Positions 1-8,144 of a DNA stretch of 18,006 nucleotides are shown here, in pieces. The DNA comes from Actinomycetes bacterium (GTDB taxonomy: Bacteria; Actinomycetota; Actinomycetes; Actinomycetales; Cellulomonadaceae). How positions within the stretch are numbered: position 1 is the first letter of the stretch; each line of letters starts with the position of its first letter. The DNA is taken from NCBI GenBank assembly GCA_023438885.1, contig JAEXPS010000201.1, positions 1 through 18,006 on the forward strand. Reading direction: 5' to 3'. The notes under the pieces are model-generated. The model ran no database searches. It was not told the origin of the DNA and was given only the letters and a program-made list of their open reading frames with translations. Both the position numbers and the translations under genes were made by a program.

Positions 1-60
1 GGGGCGGCGACGCCGGCCGGCGCGGTGCCGGCGGACGTGCGTGGCCATGACCCGACTCAT
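1..60 (-). CDS. Partial: N-terminus of a probable next gene of the surface operon
   Basis: On the minus strand an ATG at 60 opens a frame that stays open to the window edge (20 codons), with a second in-frame ATG at 48. The visible peptide begins MSRVMATHVRRHRAG and is followed by an arginine run. Such a basic leader is common before a signal or membrane segment. A GGGAGG lies upstream, but about 13 nt from the ATG at 60, which is long for a Shine-Dalgarno. The frame lies beyond the strong hairpin at 87-119, so it may be a separate unit or a read-through gene. By context it could be the missing SipW-type signal peptidase or another exported protein, but nothing in 20 codons identifies it. Confidence 0.35.
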   Translation of the reverse strand, partial: MSRVMATHVRRHRAGRRRRP

Positions 61-86
61 GTCGGCGTGACACCTCCCTCAGAGGT

Positions 87-119
87 CTGGGGCGGGATCG
101 AGCGCCGATCCCGCCCCAG
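87..119 (-). terminator. Strong GC-rich hairpin after the surface operon
   Basis: A perfect 14-bp inverted repeat: CTGGGGCGGGATCG at 87-100 pairs with its complement at 106-119 around a 5-nt loop. It lies 22 nt beyond the stop codon of the 310-aa gene on the minus strand. There is no clear U-tract on either side, which is common for actinobacterial terminators. Its perfect symmetry means it could act on both strands. Confidence 0.75.
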
Positions 120-141
120 CGATGTGCGAGTGAAACGAGGA

Positions 142-1074
142 CTACTGGTTCTGCAGACCGGCGGAACGGTCCTGCAGCAGCGTCAGCGTGATGCCCTGCA
201 GGCTCGACGCGGCCGTCACGTCCTGACGGGCCTCGACGGCCTTGTTGAACGTCACGGTGATCACCACGGTGACGTGAGACGTGCCACCGGCCGCGACCGG
301 GACGACGGTCGGGCTGTCGACGTCGGTGAGACCGCCGCCCGCCTGCGAGCTGGCGTCGGTCGCGAAGGTCGCGATCGTGCCGTCAGCGGGAACCAGGCCG
401 CTCGCCAGGAGCGCCCCGTCCTGGTACAGCGCGTAGCCGTAGATCAGGTCGCCGCTGGCCGAGTGGTCGACGAAGCCGCCGTTGTTCGCGACGGCGGGGC
501 CGGCGGTCTGCGAGTCGGACGCCTGCTGGGCGTTGGTCGCACCGGTGGAACCGCTGGCGCCGTTCTGCGTGGCGCCGGCGTCGCCTGCGGCAGCCGTCGA
601 CGTGATCGCGTCCGTGATGTTGAGGTCGGCGACGAGGTTGTCACCCTTCAGCGTGACGTCCGCGTCGTACACGGCCGCGACGGTGTCACCGGGCGTGATC
701 CGCCACGACGACGGGTCGATCGCGTGGCCGAGGCCGGTGGTGTTGGGGATCGTGGTCGACTCGTCGGCCCGCAGCAGGGAGGCGTCCGTGATCAGGCCCG
801 ACGCCGACGACGTACCGGCGTTCGCCGGGTTCGGGTCGCCCGAGATCGTCGAGACGTCGTAGAACGACGGCGTCTGGTCGGTCACCAGGTCCAGGTTGCC
901 GGCAGTGATGGTGCCGCCGGTGAACACGGCGGTGTCCTGCCACAGGGCGAAGGTGGAGCCTGCCGCCAGAAGGCAGGCGGCGCCACCGGCGATCCACAGG
1001 ATCGGAGCCTTGCGGCGCCTCCTCTCCTCGACGACCACGGTCGTGGTGGTCCGGGGAGCAATCTCTCCAGTCAC
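142..1074 (-). CDS. Exported protein with SipW-type alternate signal peptide (RER_14450-like), 310 aa
   Basis: Probable secreted or matrix protein. The start is the GTG at 1074, because AAAGGA lies just upstream; an open frame continues further 5' but looks non-coding. The N-terminus has a basic stretch (about residues 18-22), a hydrophobic segment (about 24-44), then STFALWQD and GGTITAGNLDL. That is the hallmark of the 'alternate signal-mediated exported protein' families processed by SipW-like signal peptidases. The mature part is rich in Thr, Ala, Ser and Asp and lacks Cys. It carries a GDNLVADL motif shared with the 230-aa protein of this operon (GDNLVAAL), so the two are paralogues. It is the last complete gene of the operon, 92 nt after the 306-aa gene, and is followed by a hairpin. 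Its biochemical role is unknown; a structural subunit is an inference. Confidence 0.88.
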   Translation of the reverse strand: MTGEIAPRTTTTVVVEERRRRKAPILWIAGGAACLLAAGSTFALWQDTAVFTGGTITAGNLDLVTDQTPSFYDVSTISGDPNPANAGTSSASGLITDASLLRADESTTIPNTTGLGHAIDPSSWRITPGDTVAAVYDADVTLKGDNLVADLNITDAITSTAAAGDAGATQNGASGSTGATNAQQASDSQTAGPAVANNGGFVDHSASGDLIYGYALYQDGALLASGLVPADGTIATFATDASSQAGGGLTDVDSPTVVPVAAGGTSHVTVVITVTFNKAVEARQDVTAASSLQGITLTLLQDRSAGLQNQ

Positions 1075-1166
1075 GGTCTTTCCTTTCTCATTCTTGCCCG
1101 TTCCGACCGCGGTTGGCCAAACAGGTCGCGTTTCCGGATGCCATCCGCAGCCGGGGTCTTGAATCG

Positions 1167-2087
1167 TCACGGACTCGCAGGAGCCGTGAAATGGTCACCC
1201 GTCCGAATGGACGGATTCGTGCTCGTCACTGCGGGGTTCAGGACGATCGTGACGTCCGGCTCGTTGCTCGGATCCGGATAGATCGCGCCCCGGAAGAGAT
1301 CGCTGTCACGGGACAGCGATCCGTCGTCGGCCGTGGCCACGACGTCGCCGCGGTTGAGGTAGTCGCCGAGGGAGTCGAGCGACGGCGGGAAGGCCACGGC
1401 GGCGGACCAGTGGGCGATGGTCGAGATCTGCGATCCGTCGCTGGCCGTGCCGGTCGCCCGAACGTCGTTCGCGTAGACGCCGTCCAACTGCTGGTTGTAG
1501 CTCAGCGCCACGCACCACTCCTGCTCGACAGCCGAGCCCCCGTAGGCCCCGGAGTGCTGAAGCAGATGATCCGACCCGTCGAAGACGTACACGTTCTTGC
1601 GAGGGTTGCCGGCAGGCGTCGCGGGAATGCTCGAGCAGTCCCCGTTGACCGATGCCGGATAGACCTTCATCGTCGAGAACGCGAGAATGGTCTGATCGAC
1701 CGCCATTCCCGACGAAAGGTCCGTCACGGCGCCGTCCGCGAACTGCTGGCTCGCCACCGAGACGTCGTAGACCATGCCGGCAATGCCCTGGGCGTAGCCC
1801 TGCGCCGTGAAGCGCCAGACGACGGGCTGCGGATCCGGGCCCGTCTGGTCGAGGACCCTGGCGATCTCGCTGCCCGGCAGCGTCAGCGTCACCGCGCCGC
1901 CGTCCGGGGAGTACTGGGGATCGGCGCCGGACTCGCCGTAGGCGCCGAACTGCACGCCCCCGACGGCGAGGTCGGCCGGCGTCCGGGTGCCCGCGTCCGA
2001 CCAGAACGCCATGGCGGTGGCCGCCCCGGCCGCGATCGCCAGAACGGTGACGCCCACGGCGAGGACCGGCCTCGCGAGACGTCTCAT
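1167..2087 (-). CDS. Exported protein with alternate-type signal peptide, 306 aa
   Basis: Unrecognised secreted protein. The ATG at 2087 shares one base with the stop of the gene before it (TGATG), indicating translational coupling; a GGGGG run lies just upstream. Residues 7-29 form a hydrophobic segment ending in TAMAFWSDAGT, which resembles the AFWSD/ALWSD box of SipW-type signals. A mature domain begins DLAVGGVQFGAYGESG. Only two cysteines are present (C151, C192), probably forming one disulphide after export. The sequence is aromatic-rich and beta-looking (for example VVWRFTAQGYAQ and EWCVALSYNQQ). It does not share the GDNLVA motif of the two neighbours, so it is a different component of the same assembly. 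Function is not known. Confidence 0.85.
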   Translation of the reverse strand: MRRLARPVLAVGVTVLAIAAGAATAMAFWSDAGTRTPADLAVGGVQFGAYGESGADPQYSPDGGAVTLTLPGSEIARVLDQTGPDPQPVVWRFTAQGYAQGIAGMVYDVSVASQQFADGAVTDLSSGMAVDQTILAFSTMKVYPASVNGDCSSIPATPAGNPRKNVYVFDGSDHLLQHSGAYGGSAVEQEWCVALSYNQQLDGVYANDVRATGTASDGSQISTIAHWSAAVAFPPSLDSLGDYLNRGDVVATADDGSLSRDSDLFRGAIYPDPSNEPDVTIVLNPAVTSTNPSIRTGDHFTAPASP

Positions 2088-2779
2088 CAGGCACCCCCGC
2101 GGTCGTAGCCCGGTCCGGTGCGCACCTGGTCGAGGTCGACCGAGACGGTTCCGGCACTCCAGTCGGTCCGCTCGAGAGGCTGGTGCGGCGTCACCCACTG
2201 GTAGTCGCCCAGCACTCGGACGTGCAGCACCACGGTCCACCGCGTGGTCACCCCAGCGTCGCTGCCCACCAGCCCCGGCACTGCGAGTGACGTACCAGTC
2301 GCCGCATCGCCGCCGGCAGGCATCACCTGGTTGCCGTCGGCGTCCTCGACATGGAACGTCGCGGCGATCTCGTGGCCCAGCGATGCCGGTGCCGCGTAGC
2401 TCGCCGTCAGCGCGGCGACGAGGTTGTCGCCCTGCAGGAACGTGGTGACCGGGACACGGATGTCGATCACGTCGCCGGGCATCGTGGTGAAGTCCGGGGT
2501 GGTCGTCAGCGGTCCCGACGACGGCTCGGCCACACCCGGCGTCACCTGCTGGTACGTCACTTGGCCCGTCGTCACGGACAGGTCACCGGCTCGGACCGTC
2601 TCACCGCCGAAGGCGCCGCCGTCGCGCCACGCCGCCAGCGTCGACCCGCCGGCAGCAGCCAGCAGCGCGCCTGCGGCCAGTGGCAGACCGATCACGATGG
2701 CCAGCCGCCCGACGGCGGGCCGCCGTGGCGGTCTCGATCTCCGGTGGCGCACTGCGCCACCGCTTCTCGTCGGCGTCAC
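2087..2779 (-). CDS. Exported protein with SipW-type alternate signal peptide, 230 aa
   Basis: Probable matrix or fibre component, paralogous to the 310-aa protein. GTG at 2779 lies 3 nt after the stop (TAA) of the 1224-aa gene, so the two are co-transcribed; an AGGGCGG lies upstream. The signal region has a basic n-region (residues 5-20), a hydrophobic stretch (about 26-44), then GGSTLAAWRDGG and GETVRAGDLSV, the alternate-signal hallmark. PGDVIDIRVPV followed by FLQGDNLVAALTA matches PGDT...LKGDNLVADL of the 310-aa protein. No Cys and no wall-anchoring motif are seen. The membership in the SipW-dependent class is well supported; the function of the mature protein is unknown. Confidence 0.87.
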   Translation of the reverse strand: MTPTRSGGAVRHRRSRPPRRPAVGRLAIVIGLPLAAGALLAAAGGSTLAAWRDGGAFGGETVRAGDLSVTTGQVTYQQVTPGVAEPSSGPLTTTPDFTTMPGDVIDIRVPVTTFLQGDNLVAALTASYAAPASLGHEIAATFHVEDADGNQVMPAGGDAATGTSLAVPGLVGSDAGVTTRWTVVLHVRVLGDYQWVTPHQPLERTDWSAGTVSVDLDQVRTGPGYDRGGA

Positions 2780-2782
2780 GGG

Positions 2783-5700
2783 TTACCGCCCTGCCGCCGC
2801 AGTCGTGTCGACCGGCGTCATCGTGGTGCAGCCGAAGAGCTGCACCGGCGCTCCACCGGCCGGGATGCTGGCGATCGTGCCGATCACGCCGTTGCGCCCC
2901 AGGCGGGTGTCGGTGTCCGTCACTGTGACGTTGACCAGGTTGGTCGCCCAGTCGTCGGCGGACGTGTTCCGCACGGTGTAGACGAAGCACACAGCCTGGC
3001 CGTCGGTCAGTCGGCTCCCCGACGGCGCCAGCATCCCGGTCGCGACGACCCGCGCCGCCGAGCTGGTGTCCGTCATCGCGACGTACGCCTGCTTGGTGAT
3101 CTGGATCGTCGGGTCCGTCGAGAACAAGAGCGGCGAGACGACCGGGCCCACCAGGCCGTCGTAGTTCGGATCGTCCGAGGTCACGGTCATCGAGATGGAC
3201 GTCGCGGTGTTGGCCGCCACGTCACCGGCCGCCGCAGTCACGTTGATCGCGTCGGCGGCCGACGAACCGGAGGCGATCTCCGCCGAGTCCGCGCTCAGGG
3301 TCAGGCTCGGGGTCCCGTCCGGCTGCGTGACGGTCTGCGCGATCGTCACGTTCGACGTCGGCACCGGAGCACCAGCCCGCGTGCCCACCACGTAGTCCTT
3401 GCCGTGCGGCTCACCGGTCACCAGCGTGAACGTCTGCGGGGTCGCGCGAAGCGGGTTGATGAACGTGATCGCGGCGTCGGAGCTGGTTGCCGCGTGGGGG
3501 TTCGCCAGCCCGGTCTCGGGGGTGGACACCGTTCCCGCGGCGAGCGTCGCGGTCACCCGCGCCGAGTCGTCGACCCGTACCACGACGTCGAACTGCGTGT
3601 CGTTGCTGCCGGGCACCGGCCTGATCGAGTCCACGCGTGGGTTCAGCCGGGAGGCGTCGATCGTCTCGCCCACCGGGGTGGCGCTCACCTGGATGTCGCT
3701 CGGCGTCAGGGAGTCCGGGTCCAGCGGAACCGTCGACGTCAGCGTGAAGTGCAGGTCACGACCCATCGTCGAGTCGTTCTGCCCATCCGCCTGGTTCAGG
3801 GCGAGGACGGGGACCGCCTGATACGAGAGCTCGAGCGTGAGGTCACCCGAGCCGTCCGCGAGCATCGCTGCCGGCACCGTGATCGTGTCGCCGGACTGCG
3901 CCACCGCGTCGATGGTCGCGAGCGGGTTGCCGACCACCGCACCGGTGATGTTGTCGATCACCCGCGCACGGGTCAGCACCGAGTTGGGTGGCACCGCGCC
4001 GGTGGTGAACACGACGTCCCCGGCGGTGGAGATCACCGCGTTCGCCATCGTCGCGTACGTCAGCGTGTTCGCCGTCGAGACGTCGATGCTGTCGTTCGAC
4101 GCAAAGGGGGCGGTGCTGCTGACGTTGCTGACGGTCGGGAACGTGAAGGTGCCCGGGGTGTCAGTCGTCACGGCCAGGCGCACCAGGGCGTTGGCCATGT
4201 ACACCGGGTAGTCCTCCACCTCACCGTCACTCGTCCAGGTCTGGGTCTGGGACGCCACGGAGCCCAGGGCCGGCGCGTACTGGCCCGTGCCGTTGTCCGG
4301 CGCCGTGATGCCCGTGTTGGTGGTGGCGCCGACTCGCAACCACGTCTTCGAGAGCCCACCGGACGGGCTGCCCGTGGGGCTCAGGCTGAAGTTCGCGGCA
4401 GTCCCGTTCGACGTCGCGCTCGCCGTCGCCGTGTTCGGGAAGGTGCCCGTGTCGCCGCTGTTCGTCGGGGCCAGCCAGGCGTTGACCTTCGCGGTCTCGG
4501 CGTGGTCCCCGCCCAACGTCGCCGCGAGGCGGTACGTGTTGCCCACCACGAACGCCTGGTTCGCCATCGGCTGCTGGGTGCCGTTGAGCGACAGCGTCAC
4601 GCCGTCGTCGCTGGCGTGGCCGTTCGCGTTGTCACCGTCGCCGAAGGCTCCTCGCTCCTCGCCCATCACCACGCGCGACCCGTTCGGGTTCTCGACGTGC
4701 TGCGGGCCCTTCTGGGCGGCCGTCGACTTGTAGCTCGTCGGGGCGTCGCCGTAGGAGCCCGTCGCGCTGATACCGAAGTCAGCTGTGGAGACGTCGTTCC
4801 CGCTGGTGATGGTGACCTTGGAGTATGCGGCGATCGAGCTCAGCGAGGTCGTGGAGCCGAGCGCCCCCGCGGGCGGGTCAACGTACGGTGCCCGCGGAGC
4901 GCCCGTGCCCTCGCCGCCGTGGGACTGCTGGGTCACCGGGTTGAGTCCGTTCAGGGAGGACCCGGTCGCGAAAGTCTGGGTGGCGTTCACCATGGCGGTA
5001 CCCACCGGCACCTGCGGCTGGGCCACGCGGACGTAGTAGGTGGCGCGGGCCGAGGCGAGCAGGAAGGAGTACGCCCCGGACCCGTTGGTCGTCTGGGTGG
5101 AGACCACCGTGCCCGAGCCGTCGTACAGCAGGACGGTCTGCCCGGCGACACCCGTCTCGCCACCGTCCAGAGCACCGTCGGCGTCGGCATCGTGGTAGAC
5201 GGTGCCGGTGACGACGGCCGCCGCCTGGCCGGAGGCAAGGTCGCGCGGGACGCCGCCGCCGGTCGTCGATCCGGGCACCGACGTGACGACACCGCTCAGC
5301 GGGTCGATCACGCGGACGGTGTTGCCGGCGGCGTAGAGGTAGTACAGCTTCCCGCCGAAGAACGACATCCCATACGTGGCGCTACCCGCGCTGGTCAGCG
5401 CTTGGTCACCCTTGCCGTCGCCGTTCGAGTCGTACCACAGCGGCATCACCTTGCTGTACGTCCAGTCGCCCGGTTGCCCGGGATGGACCTTGACCAACCA
5501 CGTCGTGGTGGTCGTCGCGCCGGTGGTCGGCAGCTTGCCGCCCGAGACACCGGACACCATCAGGTAGGCGTCCCCGGCGGCGTCGATCGCCATGTCGGAG
5601 GCGACGCTGCCGGACGAGATGGAGTCCGTCGGCGTCGCCGGCTTGAGGGGGCCCGACTTGTTGTAGGCACCGGTCGCCGGATCGAAGATCAGCATGTCGT

Positions 5701-6457
5701 AGTTGCCGGTGCTGCCGTTGATGTTGGCGGCGTAGTTGCCGCCGAAGTAGATGTACCCGTTGGACTGGCTGACCTCGCCGCCTGCCCACTCCCCCGTGGA
5801 GCTGTCGGGGACGAAGTAGACCGTGTTCGGCCTCGCCGAACCTGTGGTGATCGCGAAGACCGGCGTGTACGAGCCGCTCGACGGCGGAGTTGCCCCCCCG
5901 ATGGCGCTCGCGGAGACGGCCGTCACACCGCCGTACGACCAGAAGTACATCGCCTGCGTCCGCTCCCCGGCTGCGCCGCCGCCGTCGAGCGCGATCGTCG
6001 AGGCAGAACCTGGGTCCGCCAGAATCCAGCCACCGTTCGACGTCCCTGAGGTGATGACGCCGGTGGTGTTCGCGGAGGGGATCACCTGGCCGCTGGCGTC
6101 CGAGCTCATCGCCGCCAACCACGGCGAGGCGACGTTCGCCACATAGATCTTGCTGTTGTCGAGGTTCAGCGGGGCATTGATCGTCCCCGTTCCCGTGTAC
6201 GCGTAGGACCAACCCCACGTCGGGGTCTGCGGCATCGGCACGTTCGACGCTGCTTGCGCGGGAGCCCCCGCGAGGAGACTGACCAGCACCACGCCGGCGA
6301 CGACTCCGCCGCTGGCCACCGAGCTCGTGATCCTCTTGCGTCGCGACCAGCCACGCTGGCGCGTCGCCGACTCGCCCCGGTGTCGCGGTGCCCGCGGGGT
6401 TCGCGTGCCCAGCCGTGCGAGCAGCCCGCCGCTTCGCGACCGACTGGCGTGATGCAT
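2783..6457 (-). CDS. Large secreted multidomain surface protein (SdrD B-like, GEVED, DUF11/DUF7507-like), 1224 aa
   Basis: Probable extracellular adhesin or scaffold. ATG at 6457 follows GTGGAGAA at good spacing; the open frame extends upstream, but that part overlaps the 299-aa gene and is not coding. Residues 1-37 are an unusually long basic leader. SRRKR at 38-42 precedes a hydrophobic core and APAQA at 66-70, a Sec-type cleavage site. Residues about 75-405 look like a beta-propeller-type region with an Asp-rich Ca loop, DSNGDGKGD (343-351). An SdrD B-like domain follows (about 416-480) with DADADGALDGGE (423-434). A GEVED domain ends in GEVEDYPV (745-752). A beta-sandwich region leads to a DUF11/DUF7507-like module (about 1117-1224) holding the only two cysteines (C1157, C1210). 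No LPXTG motif or C-terminal membrane helix is present, and the last module stops short. Confidence 0.9.
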   Translation of the reverse strand: MHHASRSRSGGLLARLGTRTPRAPRHRGESATRQRGWSRRKRITSSVASGGVVAGVVLVSLLAGAPAQAASNVPMPQTPTWGWSYAYTGTGTINAPLNLDNSKIYVANVASPWLAAMSSDASGQVIPSANTTGVITSGTSNGGWILADPGSASTIALDGGGAAGERTQAMYFWSYGGVTAVSASAIGGATPPSSGSYTPVFAITTGSARPNTVYFVPDSSTGEWAGGEVSQSNGYIYFGGNYAANINGSTGNYDMLIFDPATGAYNKSGPLKPATPTDSISSGSVASDMAIDAAGDAYLMVSGVSGGKLPTTGATTTTTWLVKVHPGQPGDWTYSKVMPLWYDSNGDGKGDQALTSAGSATYGMSFFGGKLYYLYAAGNTVRVIDPLSGVVTSVPGSTTGGGVPRDLASGQAAAVVTGTVYHDADADGALDGGETGVAGQTVLLYDGSGTVVSTQTTNGSGAYSFLLASARATYYVRVAQPQVPVGTAMVNATQTFATGSSLNGLNPVTQQSHGGEGTGAPRAPYVDPPAGALGSTTSLSSIAAYSKVTITSGNDVSTADFGISATGSYGDAPTSYKSTAAQKGPQHVENPNGSRVVMGEERGAFGDGDNANGHASDDGVTLSLNGTQQPMANQAFVVGNTYRLAATLGGDHAETAKVNAWLAPTNSGDTGTFPNTATASATSNGTAANFSLSPTGSPSGGLSKTWLRVGATTNTGITAPDNGTGQYAPALGSVASQTQTWTSDGEVEDYPVYMANALVRLAVTTDTPGTFTFPTVSNVSSTAPFASNDSIDVSTANTLTYATMANAVISTAGDVVFTTGAVPPNSVLTRARVIDNITGAVVGNPLATIDAVAQSGDTITVPAAMLADGSGDLTLELSYQAVPVLALNQADGQNDSTMGRDLHFTLTSTVPLDPDSLTPSDIQVSATPVGETIDASRLNPRVDSIRPVPGSNDTQFDVVVRVDDSARVTATLAAGTVSTPETGLANPHAATSSDAAITFINPLRATPQTFTLVTGEPHGKDYVVGTRAGAPVPTSNVTIAQTVTQPDGTPSLTLSADSAEIASGSSAADAINVTAAAGDVAANTATSISMTVTSDDPNYDGLVGPVVSPLLFSTDPTIQITKQAYVAMTDTSSAARVVATGMLAPSGSRLTDGQAVCFVYTVRNTSADDWATNLVNVTVTDTDTRLGRNGVIGTIASIPAGGAPVQLFGCTTMTPVDTTAAAGR

Positions 6458-6537
6458 CAGGTTCTCCACTTCGTTCTGGTTCCCGCCCTGGGCGGGGGTG
6501 TCGTTGCCGTGGCGCGCGGTGCGTGCTCCCCACCGAC

Positions 6538-7437
6538 TCATCGAGGCATCCCGAGCCACTCGGCGAGCTGCCCCAGCAGCCCCGGACTGCCGGGAGAGGC
6601 CGCGCCACCCGTGTGCACGGACAAGCCGGGCGGGCCGACCGTCACCGTGACGACCGCCTGGGCGGTGCCGATCCCCGGGACCTCGACCGTGTAGACGGCC
6701 GTGGCAGTCCCGCTGAAGCCGGCTGCGGGCGCGAACACGACGGACGTGCCGTCGGGGCCGATGGTCCAGGCTCCCTGGCCGGTCAGGCCCTGGACGGCCG
6801 TCACCCTCGCGCCGTCCGGCAGCGCGGTCTCGTCGTCCATGCGGTCGTTGGCCAGCACGTCGACACGCACCTCGGTGGCGAACGGTGTCGACGCGGAGTC
6901 GTCGGCCGCGACGGGTTGGGCGAGGCGCCGGACGGTCCACTCCCACCAGTACGTGCCGCTGGTGCTCTGCGAGGCGTTGGGTGCGTCTGCGGGCATCCCG
7001 AGCTGCAGCTCGAACACGGGGCTGGCCTCGCCGGGGCGCAGCGTGACGTCGCTCCAGCCCGACAACCACTCGAACAGGTAGTCGGCGATGGAGCCGGTGT
7101 CGCCACCACCGGCGTAGTGCACGGTGACGGGGTAGGCGAGGTCGTTGACGATCCGCGCCTTGCGGTACACCACCTCGGCCGGGCGCAGGGAGCCGTCGTA
7201 CACGTCATGGACCGACACGAGGGAGTCGACGTCGAGGGCGCTGATGGCCAGACTCTCGACCGAGTCGTCGACCAGCGGGACGGGACGGTCGTACTGCGCC
7301 GCGTTGTACGACGAGTACGCCGGGTTGCCCGGGTCGTAGCCGTCGGCCAGCGCGGGGCTCGAGACGGCCCCGAGCGTGGCGGCCGACACGGCCAGCGTCG
7401 AGGTGGCGAGGAGTGCGGCTCTGCGGGGCCGGTTCAC
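6538..7437 (-). CDS. Sec-exported protein with C-terminal cadherin/Ig-like domain, 299 aa
   Basis: Likely a secreted partner or substrate of the adjacent sortase. The GTG at 7437 overlaps the sortase stop (GTGA) and has GGAGG 7 nt upstream inside the sortase gene. A classical Sec signal ends in SPALA at about residue 31. Residues 32-172 form a domain I do not recognise, rich in Tyr, Trp and Asp. Residues about 175-267 resemble the Ig-like/cadherin-like repeats of bacterial surface proteins (VAADDSAS...VDVLANDRMDD...GTATAVYTVEV). The C-terminus reads GLSVHTGG (271-278), then a Pro/Gly linker and the short amphipathic tail LLGQLAEWLGMPR. There is no membrane helix, so this is not a standard sorting signal, though VHTGG resembles the xTG core of one. 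An 80-nt gap separates it from the 1224-aa gene. Confidence 0.85.
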   Translation of the reverse strand: MNRPRRAALLATSTLAVSAATLGAVSSPALADGYDPGNPAYSSYNAAQYDRPVPLVDDSVESLAISALDVDSLVSVHDVYDGSLRPAEVVYRKARIVNDLAYPVTVHYAGGGDTGSIADYLFEWLSGWSDVTLRPGEASPVFELQLGMPADAPNASQSTSGTYWWEWTVRRLAQPVAADDSASTPFATEVRVDVLANDRMDDETALPDGARVTAVQGLTGQGAWTIGPDGTSVVFAPAAGFSGTATAVYTVEVPGIGTAQAVVTVTVGPPGLSVHTGGAASPGSPGLLGQLAEWLGMPR

Positions 7438-8144
7438 GAGCGTGCCTCCGGTGACGACGCGTTGACGGTGGGGGCGCTGTCCAGCTGGGCGGTGATGACG
7501 ACGTTCGACACGCTGGGGACGCCCGCCTCGGTGCTGCGCTGGAGGCAGGTGACGATCTGGAGGCGTCCGGGGACGTCCTGCCAGACGGAGGCCTCGCCGG
7601 CGATGTCGGTCTTGGCCAGCACCCGGGAGCCGGTGACCCGGTAGCGGACACCGCCCAGGTCGATCACGGCCCCGTCCGCGACCGCCGACCGCTGGCCCGG
7701 GATGTCGATGAGGTAGTTCCCGGGAGCCACCGCACCGCCCCGCGTCGAGTGCGCGACGAGGAACACGGTGCCCGTCGCTGCGTCGGCCGGTGCGACGCCG
7801 ACGTTGCGGACCCAGTAGGCCTCGGCAAAGCCGGGAGGCGTCACCGTCCCGTCGATCGCCGTCAGGGCGTCGACAGGAACGTCGAGGCCGACGGACGGCA
7901 CCTGGAGCCGAAGTCCCGTCGGCGCGATCCGCATCGCGGCGGCCTGAGCCGTGGTCACCCGCGCATCCGCGTCCGGTACCACGGGGTTTCCGAGCATGTC
8001 GACCGCCGCGACGTATCGCGCGCGGTCGCCGTCACCCAGCCGAAGGGCGACGACGAGCGCCGCGGCGGCCACCAGGACCGTCGCCAGGGCGACGATCCTG
8101 CTGGTCCGCGCACGGTCTCGGCGCACGCCGGCGGCACTCAACAC
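7434..8144 (-). CDS. Class F/E-like sortase, 236 aa
   Basis: Membrane-anchored transpeptidase that would cleave a sorting motif and attach or cross-link surface proteins. An N-terminal membrane segment (about residues 15-34) is followed by the sortase fold: LQVPSVGLDVPVDAL (80-94), the catalytic His in VFLVAHSTRGG (H132), and the catalytic Cys in LQIVTC (C200). The Arg expected just before the last strand is not visible: that stretch reads PSVSNVVITA, and the nearest Arg is R203. First gene of the operon, with AGGAGG upstream. GTG at 8144 is only 2 nt from it and the next codon, TTG at 8141, is 5 nt away, so translation may start at the TTG. Single sortases beside unusual exported proteins are common in actinobacteria. 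No canonical LPXTG substrate is encoded here. Confidence 0.9.
   Translation of the reverse strand: MLSAAGVRRDRARTSRIVALATVLVAAAALVVALRLGDGDRARYVAAVDMLGNPVVPDADARVTTAQAAAMRIAPTGLRLQVPSVGLDVPVDALTAIDGTVTPPGFAEAYWVRNVGVAPADAATGTVFLVAHSTRGGAVAPGNYLIDIPGQRSAVADGAVIDLGGVRYRVTGSRVLAKTDIAGEASVWQDVPGRLQIVTCLQRSTEAGVPSVSNVVITAQLDSAPTVNASSPEARS

Noticed and set aside
2351..6049. A 1232-codon open frame on the plus strand opposite the large surface protein
   Set aside because: It is rich in Arg, Gly, His and Val with no domain, signal or repeat logic, and is the usual antisense shadow of a high-GC gene. The minus-strand protein has recognisable domains, a signal peptide and a ribosome binding site.
6458..7069. 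Upstream in-frame extension of the 1224-aa protein
   Set aside because: It overlaps the 299-aa gene in another frame, encodes an Arg-rich meaningless sequence, and the ATG at 6457 has its own ribosome binding site followed by a signal peptide.
142..7437. Classical LPXTG wall-sorting signals as substrates for the sortase
   Set aside because: None of the five exported proteins has LPXTG or a similar pentapeptide followed by a membrane helix and basic tail.
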